Below, piece after piece: positions 36,772 to 48,800 of a DNA stretch of 64,000 nucleotides. Source of the DNA: Deroplatys truncata (Eukaryota > Arthropoda > Insecta > Mantodea > Mantidae); contig CM060978.1 of the NCBI GenBank assembly GCA_030765065.1, forward strand, positions 109,363,192 to 109,427,191. Direction: 5' to 3'. The notes beneath the pieces are model-generated. The model ran no database searches. It was not told the origin of the DNA and was given only the letters and a program-made list of their open reading frames with translations. The position numbers and the translations under genes were made by a program. Positions within the stretch are counted from its first letter, which is position 1; each line of letters starts with the position of its first letter.

Positions 36772-37594
36772 TTTACTTCTTACCACAAACCTAGTTGGTA
36801 GAGAAGATATTGCATTCCACCCATAAAATTCGATACCGAGATTTCACTGGAATTACAAGCTTTGAAACCCCTTGAAAATAAAAGCATTTTTTAGAAAAAG
36901 CTGCATATATGTTCTGTCTGTCTGTGAACAGTATAACTCAAAAGCGAAAACTTGGTATTTTAGGTTCAGTACCTTCCAAAGGTGGGACACGGAGATTTTC
37001 AAGAAAACCCTCCCATCCCGCACTACCCTTTACATGGAATATTTTCCGAAATTTGTTATCTTCTAAAAAATCGTTCTAAAAATTTTGATTAAATTACCAT
37101 ATATTAAAGATATTTACATGAAGAAAATGTATATCTTGAATTTTCTGGGAGTAGTTTGTGAAGTCCAATTCACAAGGAAGGAAGTTTCTATAATCTTGTG
37201 TAACTGGTAAACGTTAAACGATAGATGAAAACGTACTACATAAAATATGTAGATCTCCTTAAAACACATAATTTATTTCAAATAACTTTTTTTGAGGCAT
37301 CAGCCATTTCCGAGATCGTTATTAACGGTTCGAATTGTTCAATATTTTTGTCATTCTTTTCAACTCTTTTCGATATCAGTTGTTGCACTCAAAGAGCATC
37401 GCATTTTATGGCCAGCGTATCGCGTCCAGTATTAAAACATTTCACTATCGCTGTTCCCATTGTATCTATTACAAAATGTATAATACAGCTATTTCCGAAA
37501 AGGTTTATCTCGATTAAAATGAAATAAATAGGAAAATAAACTTTCGTAAGAATATTTGTATACCCACTAATTAGCGATAGATGGTAGAGAAAGT
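36772..37594 (-). mobile_element. ACTTTC-family TIR element, copy on minus strand
   Basis: This is an almost complete copy in reverse. The plus-strand right end atggtagagaaagt (37581-37594) is the element's 5' terminus. The left end at 36772-36807 (ttacttcttaccac, then ttggtagagaagat) is the 3' terminus with its local hairpin. At the variable site (about 36909-36926) it has gttctgtctgtctgtgaa, a CTGT-type start rather than the AC run of its relatives. All main blocks are present. Confidence 0.78.
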
Positions 37595-37822
37595 CATGGT
37601 AATGTAACAGCTCAGAAGTGTTTCTTCTTTTTTTTTAAAAGAGGTAGACATTAATGATGAGACAAATGGCAAACACTTCAACATATACCTCAAATCGAAA
37701 AGTTAACTCTATATTCTTTGATATATTATGATTCAGTTCATGCTGGATCGATGGCCTCCTGTACCATCCACTTAAGAAACCTGCTGCTAAATGGCTTCAT
37801 TTGCGTAGTCGCCTTCTTATAC

Positions 37823-37824
<2 letters not shown>

Positions 37825-37890
<66 letters not shown>
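37825..37890. repeat. (CT)n microsatellite
   Basis: About 33 uninterrupted CT units. It lies just upstream of a tRNA-like SINE piece but is not obviously its tail. Confidence 0.97.
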
Positions 37891-37891
<1 letters not shown>

Positions 37892-37929
37892 AATGGAGCT
37901 TTCGGCCCTGGCCTTGGTTTTAGCTAGTG

Positions 37930-38070
37930 GTTTAAGGAAAGCACGTAGAAATAAATAAAGAAAGAAGGAAAGATAAGCAAGCCAATCAGATTGGTATTTT
38001 GATGGAATTTGAACCCGCGACGACCTCTTGAGTGCGAGCACAGATATTACCGCCAGAGCCGCTCGTGCTT
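37930..38070 (-). mobile_element. tRNA-derived SINE fragment
   Basis: A tRNA-like head is on the minus strand at about 37998-38070, with its B box in tttgaacccgcgacg (plus-strand reading). The A-box side is in the segment ending gccagagccgctcgtgc. An A/G-rich stretch (aaataaataaagaaagaagg) at about 37950-37970 would be the 3' tail of a short element. Confidence 0.55.
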
Positions 38071-38631
38071 ATTAATTTCTACTGCTTTTACAGAAGCAAA
38101 CATGAGCAGGCAAAGAGCTAATGCAACTAAATAAACTTAGAAAGTATTAGGTTTGGCAGCCATGTTTGTTAAACTCGTTTTACTTATCTTTATTGAGAAC
38201 GTGTTCCCACAGATCATTGTTATATTTTGAGTCCAATTATTCCTTCGCCTTGTTATAAACACCCAGGGGTGATAAAAGTATTATAATGAATAACTTCTGC
38301 ATAAGAAAACACGTCTTCTGGAAGTGCTTCGTTTGATAAATGCAGAACATTCATTATAAATCAGTATGAGGTGCGCTTGCAGAATAATAAGCTAAAGCAT
38401 TCGTTATTTCGTTGCGAACCTTTTAATGAATGCACACAGTGCGCTACATGTTCACTTGAAGTACCCATTAAAGAGAAGTGCTCAAAACCTCTTCCCCCAG
38501 CCTCAATTATACAGGTGTTACATAACCCCTGCCATCCACTGTCGAACTCTTTCAGAGATTCCCCAACGAACTCCACAAGTAGTTATTACTTTGCTAACCG
38601 GTCCGCTTCTGATTCTTCTGTTAAAATCGAG

Positions 38632-38878
38632 TTTTATTTATGGACGCTCTTTAACTGCTATGGTTTTTAGCGTCCCATTCTATATTGGGCGTGAAAGACC
38701 ATAAATTTTGCTCAAGTGGTCTCTTTATCGGGCTTTAGAACTTATTTTACGTGCCGTAAATCTACGACACGGGACCACCGACTTTACTTCCCTTCCGAAG
38801 GAAGCCATGCTAAGGATTTTTACACCCGAAAAAATCCATTGCCCTCCGCCGGGTTTGAACCCGCGACCTCGGCTGATT
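38632..38878 (-). mobile_element. SINE-A copy, head truncated
   Basis: The tail side begins 'gttttatttatggacgctc' at 38631. The body is very similar to the 59.6-kb copy ('cattctatattgggcgtgaa', 'cgtgccgtaaatctacgaca', 'cccttccgaaggaagccatg'). It stops shortly after the B box (gggtttgaacccgcgacctc), so the A-box half of the tRNA head is absent. Confidence 0.85.
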
Positions 38879-39289
38879 CTCTTGTGGTTTTAGAATTACC
38901 CGAGAATAGAAAAAGTAAGTTGGACTAAATCCGATGAATTACCAAATCTCTTCTTTCGATCCATGTTTTGGGAAAACATTATTTAAGATCTTTCTGGTCA
39001 TGGGAGTGCGCAGCAGCACCGTCATATACTACCACTTACTCAGCCCTGTAGCTCCAAAATAGCAAATGCAACACATTTCCTCGATCAGACGGTTTCTTAA
39101 CAGATGGCCTTCATCTATACGATTCGCGCTTATTGGTGTTGGTGGTTACTGATATTTTTTCCGAATGAACCAATTATGCACGGGTTCCAAGTTTATAATA
39201 TCCCTCTATCACCCCTAAAATTTGCAGTAGTAAAAGTCAGTCTTAGTCAATTAATTGCTCTCTCACACCAGTTGTGTGTAAGCAAGTTG

Positions 39290-39672
39290 GAAAGGTAAAA
39301 TCGGACAAAAAAAACAGTGTTATAGCCGGGAATTGAAGTACGGATCTCTTCGGCTTACCGTGCTGCTGCTGCTCTAATCAACGAGCTTCCATCCAATATG
39401 CCGGCACGACATTGATATTGATTGATCTAAAATAAATCTATTATCTATAAATCCCGAAACTTAAAATATACTTATGAGATTGTACGTTATCTCAAAATTA
39501 ATTTGAGTATACCTTGTGGTTTACCGGCAATTTGTGAGTCAGATGGGTAATTTGATGTCTTGCCACCATGTTGCAATAGTAACCCAGTTGGTTTGAGCAG
39601 CGACACGGACCCCGAAGATCCGTCGTTCAAATCCTAGCTACGCATAGTTTTTCTTAGTCTGATTCCACCAGA
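39290..39672. mobile_element. Head-to-head tRNA-like element, copy 1 (old)
   Basis: The left arm (39290-39400) is a tRNA-like unit on the minus strand: 'tatagccgggaattgaag' is the inverse of its T-arm side. The right arm (39567-39672) is the same unit on the plus strand: accatgttgcaatagtaacc, then gttcaaatcctagct. The shared centre includes 'tttgagtataccttgtggtt' and 'taccgg', as in the other three copies. Both units have drifted, and the outer ends still show the family's 'tctgattc' and 'ggaaaggt' sequences. Confidence 0.7.
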
Positions 39673-42620
39673 CTCAGTCCTTATATATAAAGTGACAGAC
39701 TCAGCATCTTTGGAAAGAGAAAGACAATAAGAAGTTGCACTATAGGCGTATAGTCTGACTATCCGCAATGCACTGCGGGTGGATAATGTATTAATAATAT
39801 CCCAGCATTTAAATAAAAAATAAACTAAGATGTATAATGTTTGGACGACCATTTCTTAAAATACCTCCATCTTCACTAAGAGAAAGATATTAACTTTTTT
39901 CCCCAACTTTAATGCTATACGATGTTACGAAAATATACTATTTTATTCTCTATTATAGAAGTGGTTAGGCATACTCTATCCTTGATGGACACCCTTCCGC
40001 ATACAACACATTCGATCTACAAAGTTACTTTGGGCAGAGAATAAGGAATACTGAGTAATACAAAAGTGGTTTCAGCTGATCATATGTTAGTACTCGTAAC
40101 ACATTTCTTTCTCGTATATATGTCATTTTACTGCGGCTAAGTTTAGAACTACCTGAGGAGATAGAGCTGCCATGAATAGTGCGTTGTGTTGCCCTGCTTT
40201 AAGCAGGCTGTGAGTGTACCAATTCGTTGTAAGCGGCGCGCTGTGATAGGGCAGTTGTCAAGCTAACCTACTACTTTAGCTCCTAGCAATGCATCTGTTT
40301 ATGCATTGCATCTGTACGCGCTTCCTCTTCCTCCCTTCCGCGTCTCTCAGTTTCTCTATACTTTCCAACGACTTTATAACTCCGATAGATATACATGCAA
40401 AAAATAATGGCTAGAATGTTATTGGCAGGACTCTCAAACTCCATATTGTGCCAAGTTGAGTGCTACAGATAAAAAAGATGATCTTGACGACATTAGAAGA
40501 TTATTGTGTTAGAAGATTAAAACAACAAAATAATCTAAATATAGGGTACCAAATTAGGGATGAAATTAAGGCTTAAGCAAACTATTGTTACGTCCAACAA
40601 ATTGTAGCAATCGAGACATTTGTTTCAAAATTCAGGCAAATAGTAATTTTCAGTATGGTGAAAACACTACCGTTCCACCATATCACTGGAATTCTAATTT
40701 AATGTGCATACGCTCGTAAGTGAACGCAGTTTTTGCAAAATATTTCATACTCAAAATGTCAGTAATTTACATCAAGTAGGTTTTATATGGTTTTTATTTG
40801 CAGTTTGCTTCTATTAAATCTTTACAGATGCTTATTTTATTCTGCTAGAGGCAGAAAATATTTTAGCCGATTTACTCGCGAGTGACGATTTTCACCAACA
40901 AACAAAGATTGATTTTTTAATTTTTGTTGATGTGGAGCCTGTAAAAGAATAGCCTCAAACGTTTAAACAAGGGGTTTAATACACATTTATCCAAAAATAA
41001 ATAATAGTGGTAAATATTAGATTTTATTCTTCAAAGTGAACATTTTCTGACTTACATGCTTTATTTAATAAGCTTTCTACATCAATATTTTTACACTGAG
41101 GTATGTTAAGTACTAAATTAATTGTTCATTTGTGCGATGTCATTGCGCTGTGCGCAAGCGCGTATTTATTTCTGTTATGTTGTTTGGCTTACTTTCCAAT
41201 GTAAACTGTTTTTCAGGTAAAACATATTAGTTTAGCTCTTGCTATTAATGATCAGAAAGAAATTAATAATTTGGACAAATATTGTAGCTGTTCTGATGCA
41301 GTTGTAAGGTCCTGGCTGTACTTTAGTAAAGGTTCATTTTAACGCACGCAAAGGGGCCTCGTGTACGTAATACCAAATGGATATATACAATAGCACAAAG
41401 TTTTGTGGTTTCCAAGAAATTCGAGAGATTGTATAATGTGTAATTGATTAAATGTGATGCCTTAGCGCTTTTTCAGTCACAACAGTGCGGATTAATTCCT
41501 TATGCTGCCATCCTTGTTAAGAGGTGCATGTATGTATGTCGTGACTTGTTGAAGGGGTTCTTCTAAATTCCCTAGTTGGGTCCTCTAGAATCAAATTCTC
41601 CTGCTTTTTGGCCAAAAAGAGATACTGCCATCACTGCAACCCTTTTACAGAATGTTAAAGCTCATCAGTGCATGACATATTAGACGATATCCCATTTTAT
41701 GTTAAATAATGCAATTGTCATTTCCAGTAAGAAGTAACCAAATTCGCAGAGTTAATGTTTCGAATACTGCGGTTGCACTTTGACCACCCCTTTTTAGGCG
41801 GATTTACGCCACTGAAGTTCCACACCACTAACCTGACCTGTCCAATCCTGAACTGTGAACGATCTGCGCAAATCGGTGTCTATGGTTTTGAGGCTGAACT
41901 TCCTAGCCATAATAATGATGCTGATGATGATGATGACTATACAAAGTCAGAGTTTTAGAAGTACAAGTAAACTGTAATAACGAGCTTCTCAGTACGATAG
42001 CGATAAGCAATGCACGGCTTTGTGTAATAAAAGTATTCTTTTGGTCCTATTGTTTAACATGAGCTTTTAAAGTAACAAAACTAATTTAACAGACTAAAGA
42101 GGTTTCAAGTAAACATGCCTTGACGATGTAGAGCTCATAAGCACCCAGGGCTCATTACTCTCAACGAGACGGGCAGATCAATTGTCACGTTGTCCCAAAT
42201 GACCTTAGACAGTGGCCGCAAGCCAAACCCAGCGCACATACACACTCTTTATCTATTCACGACTCTGTTTCATCATATATGTATCTTGACACTTGGCCTT
42301 TCATCTTTTTAGACAGTAATTGCGAGGCGCATCACATTGAGGCGCCTTCTCAAGCCAACCACGTGGTCTGCCTTACAAATGTTATTCCACTGAGAAATAT
42401 AGTAACAAGTAACACATTCACAACAAATATAAACATTAAATAATGCACGTAATGAATAAAAAGAGCTAATCGACTACATAACAAATTTCAAATAACGTAA
42501 GGTTAACTCTCATCTCCAATGGCAAGGAGATCGCCCGTACATTTTTCTGAGTGAAATTATGTTGCTTGCGAGTCCTTGGGGGGGAGGGTGTAAGTCCTAC
42601 AAAGAGGAGGGTAATCCGTT

Positions 42621-42648
42621 GAAGAAGAAGAAGAAGAAGAAGAAGAAA
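42621..42648. repeat. (GAA)n microsatellite
   Basis: About nine perfect GAA units; the minus-strand leucine run across it is an artefact. Confidence 0.95.
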
Positions 42649-42723
42649 GTATGTTGAAAATAATGCCATTGGCAGAAAATACGCTTGGATAAAATATAAC
42701 CGAATTCAGGCTTGTGTGCATTG

Positions 42724-42996
42724 TCATACTAAAGCAACTTCCGCTGGACTCCGGTCAGGCTGAAATCGCCAGAATGTTTCTTGATGTTGTTCAGAGCCGT
42801 TTGCATCTGAGTTTATCTGAGAACCTAAAACCACATCATCTGCTGCAGCCCAGATCTGCATCTTCAAGATGACTTCGGAATGACGATAGCGTGGGTGATG
42901 CATTGAATAAGGGCTCACCATGGCAAGAACTGCTACAACAAGGAATACATGGACTTGCTTCAATCTCTCGTAAAGTCGTGCAAGTTGATGGGGACT
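42724..42996 (-). CDS. Possible exon of a secreted protein (weak)
   Basis: On the minus strand, the residues KQVHVFLVVAVLAMVSPYS look like a secretory signal. The frame then continues for about 60 residues without a recognised domain. The codon before KQ is TTG, not ATG, and the frame is open a short way upstream to a stop. Therefore either the start has been lost or the segment is an internal exon. A donor-like gtgagc lies at 42918-42913, just after the hydrophobic stretch. An acceptor-like cag/aag preceded by 'tacctaatatttttctg' lies upstream at about 43008. Confidence 0.2.
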   Translation of the reverse strand, partial: SPHQLARLYERLKQVHVFLVVAVLAMVSPYSMHHPRYRHSEVILKMQIWAAADDVVLGSQINSDANGSEQHQETFWRFQPDRSPAEVALV

Positions 42997-44045
42997 TCAC
43001 AGAAAAATATTAGGTAGAGAAGAGACATTTACTTGTCATTAAATTTCAACAATGTTATTGAATACATTATGAAAAAATGTGAGGTATTATGTAATGAACA
43101 ACCCTCGTAGCAAATATTTCAACAGACATTCTTATGCACAGTGTGCAAAACGATAGTAAGGTTGGATACAAAATTAATAAAATTCCAGAGAACGCAAGAA
43201 GTGTCTTCACTTTGCGCTTGTTGAAGTCTCAAGGCAAACTAGCCAACTCTCAATGACCTACCTTTATTATTACCTTGATACAAGCAAACAAGTGCATATA
43301 AACAGCCTAGGAAAGTATGCCTATTAGGTCATGGTCAACCGAGTTGAAACTTGTTTGTATTCATTACAAACTAGAATGGTTTAAATTCCAACTCTGTCAA
43401 GGGCACTTTCGATTTAAAAGCACTCAATTTTCCAGATAAATAATAGCAGAGTTTATAGCAGAGGTCTTCTTACGTAAGGAGACTACCTACTATGTCATTT
43501 AGTTGAGCGATTAGAAGATTTTTAAAGTCGAGAAATGCTATCCTGTACTTTACCCAATATAAAACTGTGGCTAACGCTGAGTTATTCGTTTCGGTTTTCT
43601 CTGTGAATGTGGTCTACATATTCCTGGCTGAAAAAGTTAAAACATAATAAAATATTATTGAGAATAAATTGTACAATCACAGAAGTATACACTGGGAAGA
43701 AATAAGTGAAATATACAATCATCAACACTTCACGATTTAGGATATGTCTCCCGTTCCGGCCTCATACTTCCTCCGTGAAGTATACAAAATTCTATTAAAT
43801 TGTAAAAACTCTTACCCATGCATGGAGCGTATGTCACTTGTGTCGTCAATTCTGTTCCCGAAAACACCAATAAGTTTTAATTTTTAAAATAGGTAAAAAT
43901 GCAACTGGTGTACAAATACACCCTTTTCACGTGTCTTTACTATATCAATTTGAGTTCCCTAAATGTTAACATTTATTAACAGTGTGTGCATTAATGGTTT
44001 AATTTTACTCCAGTAAACTAAGCACGCATTCACATCATAGTCGTA

Positions 44046-44700
44046 TTTATAGGGTGTATCAAAAATAGTTTTGCACACTTGGGGATGGGTACTCATATCA
44101 GAACCAGAAATCAAGTCCATATGAAAATATGCTGAAATTCCCCTGTTCAAAATATTCCCTACTTGGTTCTATACACGTATGCGCTCGTTTGATCATTGAC
44201 TGTCGCAACTTTCAAATACTCTTGGATGGTTGAATGGTTTCGCAGGCTTCAGTGACACGCTGATGAAGCATCTCTGCATTTAGGTGGTTCCACAGATAAA
44301 AATCAAAGGATTGAAGTCGGGGAAACGTGCAGACCAAGAAAATTTATGCTCCCCTACTTATCCATCTACCAATGCATCTCGAGCAATGTGACTGAAAGAT
44401 GTTGGAGCCCCATTATGCATAATTCATATGCTCTTATTTGCGGGAGCAGATTCTGTAGCAAGAGTGTTACCATTAACGTCCATGTAGAAAGCGCTATAAG
44501 AGTGCTGGGAGAACTTACGGACCTCCCAGACAGTCGTCTACAATTTCAGTTCACATATTAATCGTGAACCGATGCTGGTCTCTAACCTGAATTGTGCCAT
44601 AAGGATTTTCATCCTCCCAGAAACGTTGGTTGCTAAAATGTGTCATTCCATCTCTTCCAGATGTCCCAATCTGTAAGCAAGACTAAAGAGACAAACAACA
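44046..44700 (-). pseudogene. DDE transposase relic X (Tc1/mariner superfamily)
   Basis: Minus-strand reading in broken frames gives FWEDENPYGTIQVRDQHRF, then NGAPTSFSHIARDAL, then SARFPDFNP, then a C-terminal stretch ending near 44100. This order matches DDE transposases of the type often annotated with an N-terminal DUF4817 domain (W.ENPH...RFS, DGAPPHF..VR..L, SPDLTPLDFFLWG). The expected catalytic Asp residues in the last block are replaced or shifted. The plus-strand sequence agggtgtatcaaaaatagtt at 44051 is a plausible terminal repeat. Confidence 0.55.
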
Positions 44701-44809
44701 GATTGTCAGTTTGTAGAACAAACCATCAACAGAAGTTCTCCCATGGTGGAGAATGAAGTTATCGTTTTAGACGCTGTTAATATATTATCAGAATAAAGAT
44801 GTTCCAAGA

Positions 44810-45340
44810 CATTTCCTTCTTGTTGAGTGCAGTGATATATGTAAGTGCCTCTCAGTATCAGCATAGATACGTTTGGTAATGCTGTACCCCGGGGTGAATA
44901 ATTCTTTCTTTAACACTTTCATATTCCCTGTTTGTGTTTCACAAAACTTGGGTATAATTTAGCTCCATAAGAAAATATTCAGGGAGTTAAATTGGGAAAC
45001 TTCGCTGGTCAACAAAGGGATTCGCAGGACCTATCCGTACTTCATGATGTACATCTAAGCAATAATGAGATGCTTCATCATCGTCCAGAAACCGGTAATT
45101 GTACGGGTTGTAGGAGTGGAACATCATCTATCAGGTTCTGTAGATTACAGTAATTATAAATAATGCTGATCAGTAAGTCTAGGAACCACATTAACGGGTC
45201 GAATGCTACTATCTTCTTGAATACTGCACCACGTGTTAACTTTCCCTGCGTTGATATGCTCATATACGTGAAGATTCGCAGATTATTAATGGTAATTATG
45301 CTTTCAAGTCAGCTACAGCTCTTCTCTTCTTTAATTACAA
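44810..45340 (-). pseudogene. DDE transposase relic Y
   Basis: Minus-strand reading gives AKFPNLTP followed after a stop by IFSYGAKLY (compare SPDLTPLDFFLWG..K..VY). Further on comes a C-terminal block containing TYIYHCTQQEGNVLEHLY, resembling the Y..D.CR...G.HIEHL ending of insect DDE transposases. It lies directly upstream of relic X in the same orientation and duplicates the same domain, so the two are separate insertions. Many stops. Confidence 0.45.
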
Positions 45341-46639
45341 CAATAAATGCACATATCAATCAATAATAATATGACAAAATATAAATAATTATATCAAACA
45401 TTACAGTTATCTACGTCAATATACTGTGAGTAGTAGAAATGTCATTTCATTTTTATCTCTGAATGCCTTGTGTAGGATTTTATCTGAAATAATAGATAAT
45501 ATAATAGGATTATCTTAGACAACGCGGTGTAGCTGGAATGATCCGCTGTACGCTTGAAGAAAGCGGACATCGCGAGGTTTAAGCGACCAGAATACAACCT
45601 TCGGGTTTCCACTGCAATTCAATACGATTCACTCTGTACATCATAATCATTTCTGTGCACCTATTGGCGATTATGCCATCAGTTACCTAATCGACTAAAC
45701 ACTAACCGTGGACTATGTAACGCTTATCAGTAAGAAAGCACATAGTAAAGGAAGCCTTGCGCAGCACCGTGTCGTCGTATTCTCTGATCCTTCACCGGTA
45801 AGTCAAGTGCCCCTTTGAAACTCATTGATGCGGCAAACTTCTTGCACTATGCATTCAAGAAACATGAAGGTGCAAACACGACATCCTTGAGCCATCCGGT
45901 ATAATATTTACACTATGTTGCCATAAAACAGTGTCCCAACTCGGAGCATTCTTTGGCTTAAAGAAATTATTTGACCCATTCGATAATTATTCATTCATAA
46001 GATGGAAAAGACTTGCGGATTCCATAAGCCATGTCTTTTCATGTAAACTTTTCTACCACTGATCCACAAAACCTCTTATATTACCTCAATGCCCTTCGAA
46101 AAAATCTCGTAAATAAAGATGAGCCAATGAACATATATCAACGCAATAGAATAAGATATTTTAACATCATAGCTATGGTGCACTCAGCTATGTTACTAGT
46201 AACTAAAACTGTCTCGCTGCCCCATCGATAGGTATTTTCTCTCATGAGCATACATTCGAGTGTTTCATGTAATTGAATACTTCGTTTTTAAATCTAGCTA
46301 TATTGTAAAGATGAACCAAATAGCTGTACCAGATAAAATAAATAGCTGGAAGAACGGAAACAAAACGCTCTGCATGTCACATTTATACTGGATGTAATAA
46401 GATACGTAGGGAATACCTCGTAAACTGATATGGCTTAAAAGCAAGCCCCCCCAAAAAAACCTCAAAAGGCATATAGGGTATTTCGTTTAGATTCTATCAA
46501 TAGTTGTTTTATACGTTCTATAGATGAAATTTATTTTACATTATTTTTCTTAACATAAACTTCTCCAAAACGCTTACAGTGAGCTCTAATACAGGCTTCT
46601 AAACTTTGAGTAATCAACTACATTACTCTGTCCCACATT

Positions 46640-47462
46640 TAAAGTTTCTGTTTATCTGCTAACATCCCTCTTAAAGTCGTTGCTTTAGAATTCCCACACC
46701 ATGAATAGGGCTTGAATGCAACGTCCTTTATGTCCCTATGGATAAATATCCAATGGTTTGAGATCAAGAGACCATTATTTGGTTCCCCAAGACCTATCCA
46801 TTTGTTTAAGAATCGCTTATATAAAACCTCTTTAGCAGCAAGAACAAAATGAGGGGAATTACCTTCTATGAAACCTCCTCCAGTAAAGCTTTTAAATGAT
46901 TGGTTAAAAGCCACAAGTGGTTCTCCCATCAAAGTTGCATATAAAGTGAAAGGGGTCGATTGCCATTTTCTGTATCCCAAAAATTAATCCGAACTGCTGT
47001 TGCCACCTTGCTTCCAAAACTACATCAGATTGTCGCCATCCCGTAGATCTATATTGATAGTTCTGCACTGCGTTCACGGTGAATAGCACTTCGTTGATAG
47101 AAAGTTAATCACTGATCATTGGTTGTTGTGATGAGAAACAAACGGAAAATCAGGTTCACAAGACAGTTCACTCCTTGAAGGTAAAATGGAAGAAGGAACT
47201 GCCCTCGTAGATTTTTCCATTCTGTCGTATGACTAACTCTTTCTGTTGCTGCTATGTCTATTGCTCTTGCTGTTTCTTCAATATGATTGAAGACTCGTTT
47301 TCTTAGTCTTTCGCAGTGCGAAATACGTTTTGTAAGAAAGGTTTCCCGGAGATATTCTTGCATTTAGGTAAACGTCTGAAAGTTCAACGTAAAGCCGCCT
47401 TGCTTCATTCGCATTCCAATGAGCACATGCATACATAAAATCATATTTGCCGTTTCTCAAAT
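46640..47462 (-). pseudogene. DUF4817-type transposase relic Z
   Basis: This is the most complete of the three. From the 5' side, one frame reads YDFMYACAHWNANEARRLY, close to the Y.DM...YG..NGNA..A.RLY pattern of the DUF4817 helix-turn-helix domain. Next comes RVFNHIEETARA through ERVSHTTEWKNLRGQ and FYLQGV, matching the second DNA-binding helix region (SHTTVWRVL...YPYHLQ.V). Further on are RWQQQFGLIFG, NHLKALLEEV and NKWIGLGEP, matching the catalytic core landmarks (RFSVNVW, LLEEVP, RWIGRGGP). Frames shift between blocks and the DDE residues are not preserved. Confidence 0.62.
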
Positions 47463-48595
47463 TTAGTAATCCATATTAAGATAGTTAATTTCTTTTTTTT
47501 CACAGTTATTGACATTCAGACTTTGATATTCTAATTCTGCCTTAGATTACTTTGAATGTAATACAAAACAGCAACAGTTTGGCTCGAATAGAGGAAAAAA
47601 TTACTTACGGTCTCTTAAAGTGTACACCACAAATCGCGAAATTACCCCTAAAACTAAATAATGACTGCTAATGGAAACAAATTTGTGGGTACTTCCATTT
47701 CCCAATTTTTTTTTTTGGTGTTAAGTTTCATCCTGCGTGAAAATGATCCATATGAAAAACAGCGAAGTGTTATCTATATTTGGCTTTTCGATGATGTGCA
47801 CATGACGAAATATTAATCTGATAAGCTGAACAAAGTCCCTTATCCAGACACTTAAAAGCATTAGGCTTACGTTTCTTATCTCTTAGCCCTTGTTTTTTAG
47901 CTTCCAGACCGATGTAAACAGGCGTTCTGATAATAGAGCATACATCAACATTGTCGAATAGAAAATTTGTTTTTCTATGCAAAATGTTAGTTGCATAATG
48001 CAAGATCATCATACACTGCAAGATCTGTGCCTGATGAAATGGAATATAAGATAACCTAGCAATACCCAATAATTGTCCTGCAACTGTATTGCCACATAAA
48101 AGGTTACTTAAATATGCACAATTTTGTATCTAGGTAGAAAAATTTATATAGATAAGCGAGGGTTCTGAAACATTACAGTTGTATAACCATGGAAGACCTA
48201 ACTTCTTAAAGGAACTAATCATATTTCGTTTGTAGCAATGAAAATCTGTGCTGCATCTTCATGCTAAGAAGTGGTACCTGAAGTCATTAAAAGGAGTAAT
48301 TCCTAAAGCTGTAATGATGAACCAAGTAATTGTTGTGACAAGACTGCTGTGGTAAAAGGTTCAAAAAATGAGAGGAAAGGAAAGCTTCTAATACAATAAA
48401 TAAAATTATCTGTCATCTTAATCCTGTGCAGTGAAAAAAAGACTTTCAGTTTTGGACAGCTCAAAAACTACTTTCAGCGTAGTCCCCATTTGCAATTTGA
48501 GAAATGGAAGCATTTTCGTAATGAATGTTAAGCTAAAGTTCTTAATACGAGAGTTTGGCTTATATCCCTCAGGTTGTAGTTCACACATATTCATC
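47463..48595. other. A+T-rich spacer
   Basis: No feature recognised; a 99-codon minus-strand frame at 47770-48069 has no known motif. Confidence 0.45.
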
Positions 48596-48619
48596 AAAAA
48601 AAAAAAAAAAAAAAAAAAA
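48596..48619. repeat. Poly-A run
   Basis: Twenty-four consecutive A residues. It could be the tail of a retroposed sequence, but the DNA upstream is not recognised. Confidence 0.9.
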
Positions 48620-48800
48620 GGATTGCTTATAACATCGCTCTTAACTCCCTTTCATCAAAACATTACAATTCGTTTATTAATAAGTTTTCGTTACATTCTC
48701 CGCATGTAAATAAATACTATGTGTAATGCTTCCAGAAACGATGCAGTGTTACATAACTGTCGCTTCTTTTCTTTTTTCCGTCTTTCACAACAATCTGTTT

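Larger units (their letters stand above)
39673..44045. other. A+T-rich region, no recognised gene
   Basis: No transposon or gene recognised, apart from a GAA run at 42621-42648 and the possible signal-peptide exon at 42.9 kb. A patch at 40140-40370 is less A+T-rich and includes the short palindrome cctgctttaagcagg, without further meaning that I can support. Confidence 0.45.
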
